Part shown: in pieces, positions 16,428 to 26,285 of the stretch
Layout of the letters: the number at the start of each line of letters is the position of its first letter
Position numbering within the stretch: the first letter of the stretch is position 1
Source: Epiperipatus broadwayi
Lineage: Eukaryota; Onychophora; Udeonychophora; Euonychophora; Peripatidae
Direction of reading: 5' to 3'
Length of the DNA: 64,000 nucleotides
Assembly: GCA_028023455.1 (NCBI GenBank)
Contig: JAQFVV010006246.1
Span: forward strand, 1,171,501 to 1,235,500
Notes under the pieces: generated by a model
What the model saw: the letters and a program-made list of their open reading frames with translations, nothing else
The model's database searches: none
Told to the model about the DNA's origin: nothing
Position numbers and translations under genes: made by a program

Positions 16428-17782
16428 TTATATTGTTGTGTCACTATCATTTTCTTCCGTTTTAACTCTCTTGGCTGTCCTATTCTGTTTTGGTGGCCAG
16501 CCTGGTTTTCTATTTGGGGGTGTGGTATTTTTTTGTATTTGTGGAAGGCATGGTGTAGTTAAGTCCATAATGGATTCAGAAGTTTTGTTTATAATTCTTG
16601 TTCTTTGTATGTGCTGTGTTTGTGCTGTTTCCTCATTGCTATTGCTATCTATTTCATTGGTGTTTTCTATCGATTCCATTGTATAATTTTGTTGTTTTTC
16701 TTGATTTAGTTCTTTATCATTTATTTTTGTTTTAACAGTTAAATCCAAAATGTGATCATCTCCAGTTAGGTTTTTGTTGTTAAATTCTAATTGTTGGTTT
16801 TCTATGCTCTCTTGTATTTCCATTTTTTCTTGAATAGATGTCTGGATCGGTTGATTGTTGTTTGTAGTTAATTGGGGTTTGCTTTTGTCTGTGTTATTTT
16901 TTTCTTTTTGCTACAGTTTGCTGCAAGGTGACCACGCTCCCCACAGATGAAGCATTGTGGTCCTAAGCCCCTTATATATATTTTTAAAATTGCTTCCTGA
17001 TCTATGACTTGTGTAGGGATATTCTCTGGCGCTATTGATTCATTAAGCTTCATTTTAAAAGTAAAACTATTACTGCACACTGGAATAGGTGTATCAGTAA
17101 GTAAAATAGGTTTTAAATATAATACTTTGCCAAACGCTTTCATCATATTTTGAAAGTCATTTATATTATAGCCAAAATAAGTATTTTTAATAGTGCCTGT
17201 AATAAAGTTTTTAAGGTTTGGATCTACAACTATTAAAGCATAATTTCCTATTGTTTTGATTTGAGTTAAAAATTTATTTTTTTGATAATCTTCAAAAAAT
17301 TCTACTGCCAAGTATCTCGAGTTGGGGAGTTCCCCTATGCTTGAGATTGTTTCCCAACTTTCATTTGCTGTTATCGCTTCATATAACATTTCTCTCGGGA
17401 ATTTGTAAAGCGTTAGATTTTTATCAGTTGCAGCCAGAACAATCGATCTGTTTGAAAAAAAAATTTTAAATGTGTTGAAAAGCTTGTTCGGTATTGTATT
17501 ATTAAAATCAGTGCTGATCGTTATTAATTCTTCCTGAGACCAAATAGTCTATGGGGGCTCAGGATTGTTATCATAACCTAGATTTAACTCGTTTATATCA
17601 TTGTTGGTTACTCTTCGAAATCTACTAGCTGCAATCGAGTTTGAGTGAGTTGTTATAACTTTATTTTGACAAGTGCCTTTTGTTACATTAGCATAAGTCT
17701 TTACACTATTATTGATTTTTCCATCATTGGAGTTTGTATTGGCACCATTCACACTTGAATTTTTTAGCTGTGCCGCCGCCAT
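16428..17782 (-). pseudogene. E3 ORF1: gag-like protein with CCHC zinc knuckle
   Basis: A start methionine at 17782 (MAAAQLKNSS) opens a protein of roughly 450 residues with an in-frame stop near 17548 and a frame change near 16850. The knuckle CFICGERGHLAANC (CX2CX4HX4C) is near 16910-16955, with an acidic and Asn/Gln-rich tail and a PNRKPGWPPK basic patch after it. A middle domain (ANESWETISSI to LPQCFICG region) is well conserved with E2. It is likely the RNA-binding ORF1 of the element, now broken. Confidence 0.88.
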
Positions 17783-18010
17783 GTTTGATATATACTTGAC
17801 GATTTTCAGTCTGTGTATTTACGTTGTTTTTTTGTTTTTTTTACTTTTAATATTTTCTTTTTAAATGCAATTTTTTAAGACTTATGTTTGAAATATTTTT
17901 GTTAAAAGTTTAAAAAAAAAGCGTTACCTTTCAGTTTTCCAAGACTTTAAAAGTTTTTTACTCAGAGGTTCATTGGCATGCTGTACTCGCTGCACAGCGG
18001 AACCGCAGAC

Positions 18011-18059
18011 ATTATTATTATTATTATTATTCTCCTCCTCCTTCTTCTTTTTCTTCTTC
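18011..18059. repeat. Variant tail of E4: (ATT)n followed by pyrimidine-rich CTC/TTC units
   Basis: On the plus strand this reads (ATT)7 then CTC and TTC repeats, then TTCAAAAAGG. In E4 orientation the tail is (GAA)(GGA)n(AAT)n rather than the (ATC)n(AAT)n of E1-E3. It forms the junction with the 5' end of E3. Confidence 0.9.
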
Positions 18060-18750
18060 AAAAAGGTACTTTATTTGGTTTACATAGTTTCTATTATATT
18101 GTATTTACAAATTTGATTTAGCAAAAATTACAGTTTTGGTTTACATTTCTTTTTTGTTTTATAGTTTATAAATAATGCAGTAAATTCAGGGTTTTCAGTT
18201 GTCTTTGTTTTGTATTTCTCATAGTCTTGATTGTTCTTCTAAAAGGTACTAAGTTGCAGCATGTAAATATGGTCTAACAATAGTTTTATCTCTATCTTTG
18301 ATTTGTATTCCTTTATTAATGAAAGTTGCCAGATGACAGAGTATTTTTCTTCATTATAAAGCTGCATCTCATGCACCAAAAAGAATATAGGATGAATGTC
18401 GCTGCCCTGATGTTTGGTATCGATCGACTCTGTTATATATTAATAATTTGCTCCATTGTGGTGGTTTTCCTTCTATATATGTTGCATGCCATTTGTCTTA
18501 TTTTTGTCAAACCTTCACAGTTGTAAATTAGGTGTTCAATTGTTTCTTTTGCTCTGTGGCATAGTCCACAAAATGGATCAATGTCCCTATACATCATTTT
18601 ATAGTGGAGAAAAAGGTCATGGGCATAACATTGAGGTTCATTTTTATTATAAAATTGAAACCAGTGCCCATTGTTTGAATTGTTTAATTAGTTTTTTGTT
18701 ATCTATTCCCAACATTGGTGAAGGTTCATTTGCATTAGTTTCTTTATTTA

Positions 18751-21403
18751 TTAGGTTGTGTATTTTCCAATATGAATATTTGTTCTCATATTGTTCAGGT
18801 CTGGTATGTCCTTATCAGTTTGACATTGATAAATTATGGATGAGATGTATGCTCCCAGTGATGCTGGTCTGTCAGCAGGAGTAACTTCAATTAGGTGTTT
18901 TAGTTTTAGGAATTGTTTCATAGTCGTAATAATTGCATTTCTCAACTTTTGTATGTGGAAGATTTCAACTGTGTGGATCCCAAGTCCATTGTTATCAGTG
19001 CTTGAGACATTTTTCTATTCAATATTGCAACTGTCTCTTTTTGGACCAGAGTAGCTGATTACATATTACTTTGATTTTTTTATAAAAGCCTTTGAGAATT
19101 TGACAATTGCTGAATAATAGCTGATATTTGTCATAATTAGTTGGTTAATTAATTGCATTTTGGAGAAGACAGATATATAAGTCTTCAAAAGTGAGTCATC
19201 AATCCACTTTATTTATTTCTTAATCCTATTTTGGATTTGACATCTCATCCCTGTATATCCTAAATAAAATGTGAAACTCAGAAAAGATGTTGGTTTTGAC
19301 TGATAGATCATCACACATGGTCTTTCTGTGAATAGAGACCATAATTGAAGTTTTGCTTGATTGAATTTGAGCTTATAGTGTGCAGTTTATTTTTCCAGTA
19401 GCTGAAGCAGTTGTGGAATTTGTTTTTTTGGATGAGAGAAAAACTGTAATATCATCCATGAATGCTAAACAAGCTGTTTCAGATATCTGAATCCCATAAA
19501 ATGTTTTCTGTATCTTCTTAATGAGAGGATTAATGTAGTATATAAAAAGCATTGCTATGTGATGAGCCTTGTGATAAAAATAGGTTTGGTGTGAAAGATA
19601 GTGAATTTCTTCTATTGATACATATATGTATTTCTCTATTCATAAGTAGATTTGCAATGATGCATAAATGTGTTTTAGGGATGTTGATGCTTTTGAGAAT
19701 TTCCAGCAAAACTTTAATGTCAATTGAATCAAATGCTGTTTCAATATCCAGTTGAACTACAATGAGTGCATATTTTTTCTTATGTCTAATTGGTGTGAGT
19801 ACTGCCTTGAAAAGTACTGCTGCCTGTATTGTTGATGATCCTTTTTTTACACGTTGCACTTTGGAAATTAGTGGTAATATATACTGTTCAATTTTTTCCT
19901 TGATCATCTTTTTATTATTTTTATGGACAATGATCCCATGGATATTGGTCTTAAGTCTTTAAGGGAGTGAATATTTTTTATTGTATGGAACAATTGCAAA
20001 TAGGGAAGATCCATTCTATGTTCTGAAATTTTTTGTGATAACTGGCTAAGTTATAGAAATATTTTGTTGTGTATTGACTTAAATGTTTCAAAACAAACAA
20101 TGGGATTTCAGGGCTACCTGAGTGGCAAGCTTCTGGTATATTAGCTAGTATTTTTGCCAAGTCATCTATGGTAAATGGTGTCTCAGCTTCAGGGATGCTG
20201 AATATGTGAGATACCATTAAAATATCTGTCTGATTGCAGCCTCTCTTTGAAGTATTGATAGATTGACCTGATCATATTATGGCCTGCATATGTTCCATCC
20301 TCTGTCTGTATTGCTATTGGTACTTTGATTTTTGGTGAGTTTCCTAGGATAGATTTAATGTATTTCCTTGTCCATGTGTGTGGCTGGGTGAGACAAATTT
20401 TACTTTTTTTAATTTTTAGTTAATTTTTTAGGTTTTCACATACGTTATTATATATAAATGTAAGTTTGAAAATTATATTGTTGTGTGTGATATGATGGGT
20501 TAATCATCCCTATTTGTTTGTGTAATTGATCTACCAATGCTATTAGCCTTAATGAGAGTGGTTACTTCATTGCAATGTGATTAATATTAAATGAAAGAAT
20601 GTTTAAGTATGCTTGATATTGTTGTATGGGTCCCAGATTCATTTCATAAATTTTTTTCAACAAGATATAAGATTCTGAAAATAGGAATTCAGTGGTAGCT
20701 GTTGGAATTAATGATCTAATTGTTCTAGTTAGTGGGAATGGTGCTATTTGAATCTGGTCAAGATTAATGCTGATGATTTTTCCTGTATGGTCAGAGAACA
20801 TAGATGGAGTGAGTTTAATTGTCATTAGGTGGTGGAATATTGTTGAATAAAATGTTAAGTTTATTAATGAAGAGAAATGTTTATTGTGGAAGGAAATTAC
20901 TGTGTCTGGTAAAAATACCTGCCCACTCACCAGAGGATATGAAATTTTATGAATCCATCTGTATACAAATTCCTGATATGTTAGGTTAAAATCCCTCATG
21001 ATGATGGTTGGATTTGATGTAGCACTTAGTGTGGAATTAATATTTGCAATTACTCTTTCAATTTTTTTAGTTTGGATAGGCATATATACAAACACTACAT
21101 TAATTATGATATTCTTGTAAATGAACATTTATGAGAAATAAAGATTCCAATATCTGCTGATGGTGAAGAAGAGTCTCTGGAGAATGCAAGAAACCTTTCC
21201 CTAGCCAAAACCTCTACTGGATATACCTGTGATCTTACATAAATTTTTGTCTCTAGGAGTTCAATTATATGCAGTTGTGTGTCTTTGATCCAATTTTTTA
21301 TTTTATAAATTTTGTTAATTGAGTTCAGTACTCTGATGTTAATAGCAGATATTCTAACTTTCATTATAATTCTGTATCTATTTTTTTTGGTTCTTTTCTT
21401 CAC
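18751..21403 (-). pseudogene. E4 ORF2 remnants
   Basis: The endonuclease start is readable at 21104-21403 (a decayed INIRVLN and ELLETKIY) and continues at 20562-21128 with MRDFNL (in place of the GDFN box) and FSDHTG. The RT begins near 20200 (CHSGSPEIPLFVLKHLSQY), has LDIETAFDS (motif A, about 19735-19760), SQGS (motif B) and FMDD (motif C, about 19449-19460), and the C-terminal region decays beyond about 19000. Motif A and FMDD are intact; the GDFN endonuclease box is mutated and stops are frequent. Confidence 0.85.
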
Positions 21404-21721
21404 TCTGTGTTTTAATATCCTAATGATAGCAATTCTTGTGCATCTTCGTATGTCAGCTTAATCTCTTCATCAGTTGTGTCAAAGACTTCCCTTTTCTGCT
21501 CAGGATCTTCGATCCTTAGCTCGCTAATTCTGATCTTTTTATTTTTTTGTTTTTGGGGATCTTCCTGACCTTCTTCCTTCACTTGTACTTGTTTGGCTAA
21601 CTTGTGATAAATTTGGTGTAATTGCTTTCATGCTTGATATTGTTTCTAATTTTATTTTGGTGAAATAATTCGCTATCTTCTCTTTCTCTCTTATCATCTA
21701 AAATTGGTATTTTTCTGCCTT

Positions 21722-21980
21722 TTAGTATTTCATCAGTTTCATATTTTTTTGTTGAAAATCCTGGTTCAATAATTGAGGTGTGCTCATTTGTTTGTCTTCA
21801 CTTGTTCCTTTGCTTTCATAGTTAGATTGAGCTGGGATTGAGATTTTTGTTGATGTATCTAATAATTTCTTAGTTTGCAATTCATTCTTGGCAATATTTT
21901 CTTCTAGTTCTTCAGCTATTATATATTTTCTGGACTTCTTGCTTTTTTGAGATTGTGTTAGATCTGAATGGCTTTTAATG
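21722..21980 (-). pseudogene. E4 ORF1 C-terminal remnant
   Basis: A hydrophilic, Lys/Glu/Gln-rich stretch in the position of the ORF1 tail of E2 and E3, upstream of the E4 endonuclease. The zinc knuckle is absent because the copy is truncated here. Similarity is by position and composition only. Confidence 0.5.
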
Positions 21981-22007
21981 TTATCATCATTATTATTGTT
22001 GTTGTTA
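21981..22007. repeat. (ATC)(ATT)(GTT) microsatellite at the E4 5' end
   Basis: Short run of ATC, ATT and GTT units on the plus strand. It is the same kind of sequence as the element tails but has no recognisable element end on its far side; a dispersed repeat module starts about 10 bases later. Confidence 0.85.
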
Positions 22008-22013
22008 CATATA

Positions 22014-22260
22014 AAGTACATATTTACTAAGTCTATAAAGCCAATTATTCAAAGCTTTAATAGGTTTATAAATGTAGATGATAACAATAAACCCATGCAG
22101 TCAAGACAACCTTACACATTAAAGATATCACCTTCATTTATGGTATGATATATTTATATAGACACTAAAGATTGCACTTGATCAAGGAGTTTGAGATTAT
22201 TAATGCAAAGAAGTTTACACAACCTCATTAATTAGGCAAATATAAACAATTCTAAAAACA
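22014..22260. repeat. Dispersed module Y, copy 1
   Basis: The stretch starting ATATTTACTAAG and running through AAAGCCAATTATT, GCTTTAATA and TTTATAAATGT to GATGATAAC matches 33228-33300 in the same orientation, with weaker similarity for about 100 bases more. In both places it sits next to units of the hammerhead-bearing repeat, so it may be the flank or an internal part of a larger element. Confidence 0.65.
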
Positions 22261-22393
22261 GACTAATAAATATTCATTTATAACTTCCAAATTACAATAT
22301 AAAGTATATACTTATATAAATATATTAAATAACTTCAATATTACCACATATTCTTTTAAATTCATATAACTAAAGATACAATAAAAGTCCAAT

Positions 22394-22446
22394 GACTTCC
22401 AAGATGCATTTCGTGCTGAACCAGCACTCACTAGTTGGTCTAGGTC
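22394..22446 (-). ncRNA. Hammerhead ribozyme motif H1 (type I, core mutated)
   Basis: On the minus strand: CCAA, CTAGTGA, stem II GTGCT-GGTTC-AGCAC (5 perfect pairs), GAAA, TGCATC, TTGG. CCAA pairs with TTGG as stem I, with an outer GAC/GTC pairing. The CUGAUGA box is CTAGTGA, two changes at essential positions, so self-cleavage is not expected. Stem III is only the self-complementary ATGCAT, as in minimal hammerheads thought to act as dimers. Confidence 0.8.
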
Positions 22447-22800
22447 CCTATCTCTGATATTTCATTATTATATGAAAAATATTTATATTAAATAATTATA
22501 TTTTGAATTACAAGTATCATATTAACTCAGCCCGTATCTTTGATATGATTCACTTTAGATAAATATAGTAATAAGTATTATTAATCATTTATTAAAGAGA
22601 TTATCTCCAGCATAGATATAAACTTTAAAACTCAATTAAAGATCAATATATTTGATTTTTAAAATTAAACACATAAACACGTGGAGTTATTCGCAATTCT
22701 TTTTTACACATGTAATATCTTTATAAATATATTAAATAACCTCAATATTATCATTTATTCTTTTAAAATCATGTAAATAAAGATACAATAAAGCATAAAT

Positions 22801-22853
22801 GATCTCTAAGATGCATTTTTACCTGAATCAGCACTCATCAGTTGGTCCAGGTC
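22801..22853 (-). ncRNA. Hammerhead ribozyme motif H2 (decayed)
   Basis: The minus strand keeps CCAA and a perfect CTGATGA, but stem II is GTGCT-GATTC-AGGTA (two pairs lost), the GAAA box reads AAAA and the second stem I strand is TTAG instead of TTGG. The ATGCATC cleavage region is retained. Probably inactive. Confidence 0.7.
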
Positions 22854-23154
22854 ATTATCTCTTACATATATCTTTATTATATGAAAAATATTTATCTATA
22901 TTAAATAATATATTTGGAATTACAAGTGTCAAATTTGTTCAACCCATATCTTTGACACCATTCACTTTAGATAAATATTGCAATGAGTATTATTAATCAT
23001 TTATTAAACTAGAGATTATCTCCAGCACGGATTAAACTTCAAATTTAAAATTAAACGCATGGAGCTATTCCATTTCTTTATAATATTAAATAACCTCAAT
23101 ATTATCACATATTCTTTTAAATTCATATAAATAAAGATACAATAGAAAAACAGT

Positions 23155-23207
23155 GACCTCCAATTTGCATTTCATGCTAAACCAGTACTCATCAGTTTGT
23201 CTAGGTC
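23155..23207 (-). ncRNA. Hammerhead ribozyme motif H3
   Basis: The minus strand has CTGATGA and GAAA intact, stem II GTACT-GGTTT-AGCAT with one mismatch and one G-U pair, stem I CAAA/TTGG with one mismatch, and outer GACC/GGTC pairing. The stem III/cleavage segment is TGCAAA rather than TGCATC, which changes the pairing expected next to the cleavage site. Activity doubtful. Confidence 0.72.
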
Positions 23208-23239
23208 ATTAACTCTCATAGATATCTTTATTATAAACT

Positions 23240-23294
23240 GATAAACTAGCCAACTGATGAGTGGTGACTCAGCTTGAAAGACATCTTGGAGGTC
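23240..23294 (+). ncRNA. Hammerhead ribozyme motif H4 (conserved boxes intact)
   Basis: Plus strand: CCAA (23250-23253), CTGATGA (23254-23260), stem II region 23261-23275, GAAA (23276-23279), GACATC, TTGG (23286-23289). All catalytic boxes and stem I are present, and predicted cleavage is after C23285. Stem II (GTGGT-GACTC-AGCTT) is weak, with two mismatches. It is the first unit after the inversion point of the array. Confidence 0.78.
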
Positions 23295-23455
23295 AATTGT
23301 CTTTTATTGTATCTTTCTTTACATGAATTTAAAAGAATATGTGGTAATGGTAAGGTTATTTAATATATTTATAACAATATTACATGCAGAAAAAAGAAAT
23401 GTGAATAACTTCATGTGTTTAATGTTAAAAAATCAGATATATTAATCTTTAATTA

Positions 23456-23605
23456 AGTTTTGAAGTTTATATCTGTTCTGGAGATAATCTTTAGTTTGGT
23501 AAATGATTAATAATAATCATTACTATATTTAGTTTTGAAGTTTATATCTGTTCTGGAGATAATCTTTAGTTTGGTAAATGATTAATAATAATCATTACTA
23601 TATTT
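23456..23605. repeat. Perfect 75-bp tandem duplication inside a retrozyme-like unit
   Basis: 23456-23530 and 23531-23605 are identical, starting AGTTTTGAAG and ending TACTATATTT. The duplication lies in the body between H4 and H5 and accounts for the longer spacing there. Identity suggests a recent event compared with the mutated ribozymes around it. Confidence 0.95.
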
Positions 23606-23714
23606 ATCTGAAGTAAATGGTGCTAAAGATATGGATTGAGTTAATTTGACACTTGAAATTCAAAATGTAATTATTTAATATAAATATTTTTCATATAATA
23701 AAGATATATACGAG

Positions 23715-23766
23715 AAATAGACAAATTTATGAATGCTGGTTCAGCATGACATGCATCTTGGGAGTT
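23715..23766 (+). ncRNA. Hammerhead ribozyme motif H5 (decayed)
   Basis: Plus strand: CAAA, TTTATGA (for CTGATGA), stem II ATGCT-GGTTC-AGCAT (5 pairs), GACA (for GAAA), TGCATC, TTGG (23758-23761). Two conserved boxes are mutated, so it should be inactive, but the fold and spacing match H1-H4. Confidence 0.72.
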
Positions 23767-24734
23767 ATTTGTCTTTTATTATATCTTTGGTTATATGAAT
23801 TTAAAAGAATATATGGCAATAATTTAATATATATATTGTAATGCTCCCCCAACACAAATCCTATATCTTCTATAAATAAATATCTGGGGTGCCAATTCTA
23901 TTGATAATAGAATAAACTACTAATCTGACTCTACTTTGAATTACTATCGAGACTCTTAGAATACTGTCCAACTATAGCTTAGCTCAATGGGGGCTACAGA
24001 GTTGCATAATGTGTAAAATGCAAATAAAATACAGGAGGAAACATTATGAATCAATAAGAGTAAATTATCTACTGGATTTTGCAATAAATAAGTAGTTGAA
24101 ATTGATAAGATTCCATCCATTTAAATTAACAAGTTATAGTTCAATTCTATCTCCTATCATCTAAATGCACTAAACAAAGGTTTAAATTAAATAGAATAAA
24201 GGTGTAGTACTAATCGACTTTACTGTATGATAAGTTTAAATTAAATAAAACAAAATATAGCACTAATCAACTTTTAATGTATAATAATTTAAATTAAATA
24301 ACTAAATTAATATCCACTTGGAAACAATAAGGGAATATCTCAGGGATTTTATTACATAACTTATTTAAAAATCTATACTCTACAATAGCTACCAATTACC
24401 ATTATAAAAGATAATGACATAAAATTGAGCATGGTTCTAATGAAATGAAAGAAATAGGGTACCTTTTGATTTCAAATCGTCATCTAAATAATAACTAAGT
24501 ACATAAACTTTCCCAGAGGACCATCAAATAGTAAGAATTTCACATAGTGTTTGGATTGAGAAAACAATATCATCAGATCTGAACATGTTCATTATTAAAT
24601 ACATGAAATAGTGCAATCATATTATATTGAATATTTAAGTGTGTGTGCGGAAACTAAGGATACGAATGTATGTAAAAGAATAACTGTCAACAAAGTTTTT
24701 TTTTAATAAATAAAACATTTATTACATTGTATAG

Positions 24735-25050
24735 TCAAAATAACATTTTGTACTTCTGCTTTACACATATACACATCATTGACCAATTCCAATATTCATT
24801 ACTGAATAAACTAACATTGGAGTGATTAACATTAAAATAAACTTCTTTGTGCTTTTATCTCAAACATATACAAGTTATTAGTTAATTCCAATATGCTTAT
24901 TAAACATTTACCAACAAACTAACATTAAAGTAATTACATTAAATTAAACTTTTTGTATTCCTACTTCAAACATATACAGGCTATTAGCTAACTCTAATAT
25001 TCTATCAACCAAATCAACATTGGTGTAATTAAACAATAAAATAATGTAAT
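24735..25050. repeat. About 100-bp tandem repeat, three diverged copies
   Basis: Three consecutive copies of a unit containing TTTGT-CTTCTG-like start, CAAACATATACA, TTAGCTAATTCCAATAT and AACTAACATT. Copies start near 24745, 24845 and 24950. Confidence 0.75.
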
Positions 25051-26005
25051 ATGAATCTAAGCCTGTGAGTTAGAGAGGTCACACTATCCTTCATAACTCA
25101 ATTGAACAATTGTATTAACTAGCTACACATTTTTTATTTTGTTTACTCATTCAAAATGAGGATGAATCATTCTGAGGATTTGATGATTTAAAATTTAAAA
25201 TAAATTCGTATTATATGATTTAAAATATTCACTCAAGACTTACAAATCCAGTGATAAATTTCTTCCATACCTTCTGGATCAGTAGTATTTTGTGTGTGCT
25301 TCTGTATTATGCCACCTGTTATAATATAATTATCACAGCTACATCCATCAGTTTTCTTATGAAATTCAGAGATATAATATGGATAATGCCATAGACCAAT
25401 CAACAACTTTAGCACTACTTCTACTCTAGATGTTCTATAAAAGAAATCAATCCTACCTTTTATTTTTGTCAGCAAACTACATTACACATAACTATGAATA
25501 TATGATGGAAAAACATTCCAAAATGGACACATGAAGGACAAGAAGACTTTCTTAATTCTAATAATCTAAACAAAATATAGTGACTCCCTAACCTTAGTCA
25601 GAGGGTTAATATTTGTGTGGACTCAGTCTCATCACTGAAAACAAAGGAAACACACTGCTTCACTTCATATAACATAATCATTATAATACACAACTGCTTA
25701 ATCTAGAAAATATAATCCACTCATGGTAAGTATTTAAATGAACAAAGGGAGAGTTCTCTCAATCTGACAATATAATATATATTCTAAATGACTTTTTTCT
25801 TCATAGCCACTTAACACATTTCATTCTCAACATTAAAAAAAATTCATTCTTAGATAAATTCCTAATTCTTCCACTCCTTTTTGGGCATATTATATCATCC
25901 AAAACCAATTGGAGAAATACAAGTGACTTTAAATTTAACAATTATACAAATGAATTGTGACAATGCACAAAATAATTTCAAATCATATTCAATATGTAAA
26001 TATTA

Positions 26006-26285
26006 TAACATTAACTAACAAATCGAAAATAAATCTATAATCCATGATGAATTATAAATGTTTTAAATCTGAAGTATAATAATTACTATTAAATAAACCT
26101 AATCTCTTCTGACAAAACAAAGATAAAACAACACTTTTGTGTATTTAACATTAACTAATAAATCGGAATAAAATTTTGATTTATAATGAACTATAAATCT
26201 TTTAAATTTAAAGCATAATAATTATTATTAAATAGGCCTCATAATCTCTGACAACGCAAAGATAAAATAATACTTTTATGCATTT
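26006..26285. repeat. About 140-bp tandem repeat, two copies
   Basis: AACATTAACTAACAAATCG at 26008 is repeated as AACATTAACTAATAAATCG at about 26147. Both are followed by ATAATTATTATTAAATA-like and GACAA-GCAAAGATAAAA-like stretches. Confidence 0.75.

Larger units (their letters stand above)
13058..18010 (-). mobile_element. E3: near full-length EN/RT LINE, second unit of the array
   Basis: A second near full-length copy, about 5.0 kb, with the same order as E2: 5' UTR, CCHC ORF1, endonuclease, RT, C-terminal zinc motif, 3' UTR, tail. Its 5' end (18010) directly abuts the (AAT)n tail of E4. E2 and E3 proteins are clearly homologous but diverged by many substitutions, so the two are separate insertions or an old duplication, not a fresh tandem duplication. 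Stops and frameshifts make it inactive. Confidence 0.9.
18060..21980 (-). mobile_element. E4: 5'-truncated EN/RT LINE, third junction of the array
   Basis: About 3.9 kb of the same LINE family on the minus strand, starting inside the hydrophilic C-terminal part of ORF1 and continuing through endonuclease, RT and 3' UTR to a microsatellite tail. Its truncated 5' end (21980) again abuts a short microsatellite (21981-22007). It is more decayed than E2 and E3. Confidence 0.85.
22290..23850. mobile_element. Array of about 400-bp hammerhead-bearing repeat units (retrozyme-like)
   Basis: Five units lie here: three oriented so that the ribozyme is on the minus strand, then, inverted at about 23225, two on the plus strand. 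Ribozyme-to-ribozyme spacing is about 406, 355, then 472 bases (about 397 after allowing for an internal 75-bp duplication), so the unit is about 400 bases. The body shared by all units includes TTTTATTGTATCTTT, AATTTAAAAGAATAT, TTAATATATTTAT, GAGATAAT, AATGATTAATAATA and TTGACACTTG (or complements). No protein is encoded. Animal retrozymes are non-coding elements with type I hammerheads, found as tandem copies and processed to small circular RNAs; this array fits that description. It could also be a simple satellite derived from one. Confidence 0.8.

Noticed and set aside
22014-23850. CRISPR-like array
   Set aside because: Units are about 400 bases with diverged, inverted copies in a eukaryotic context; there are no short repeat-spacer units.
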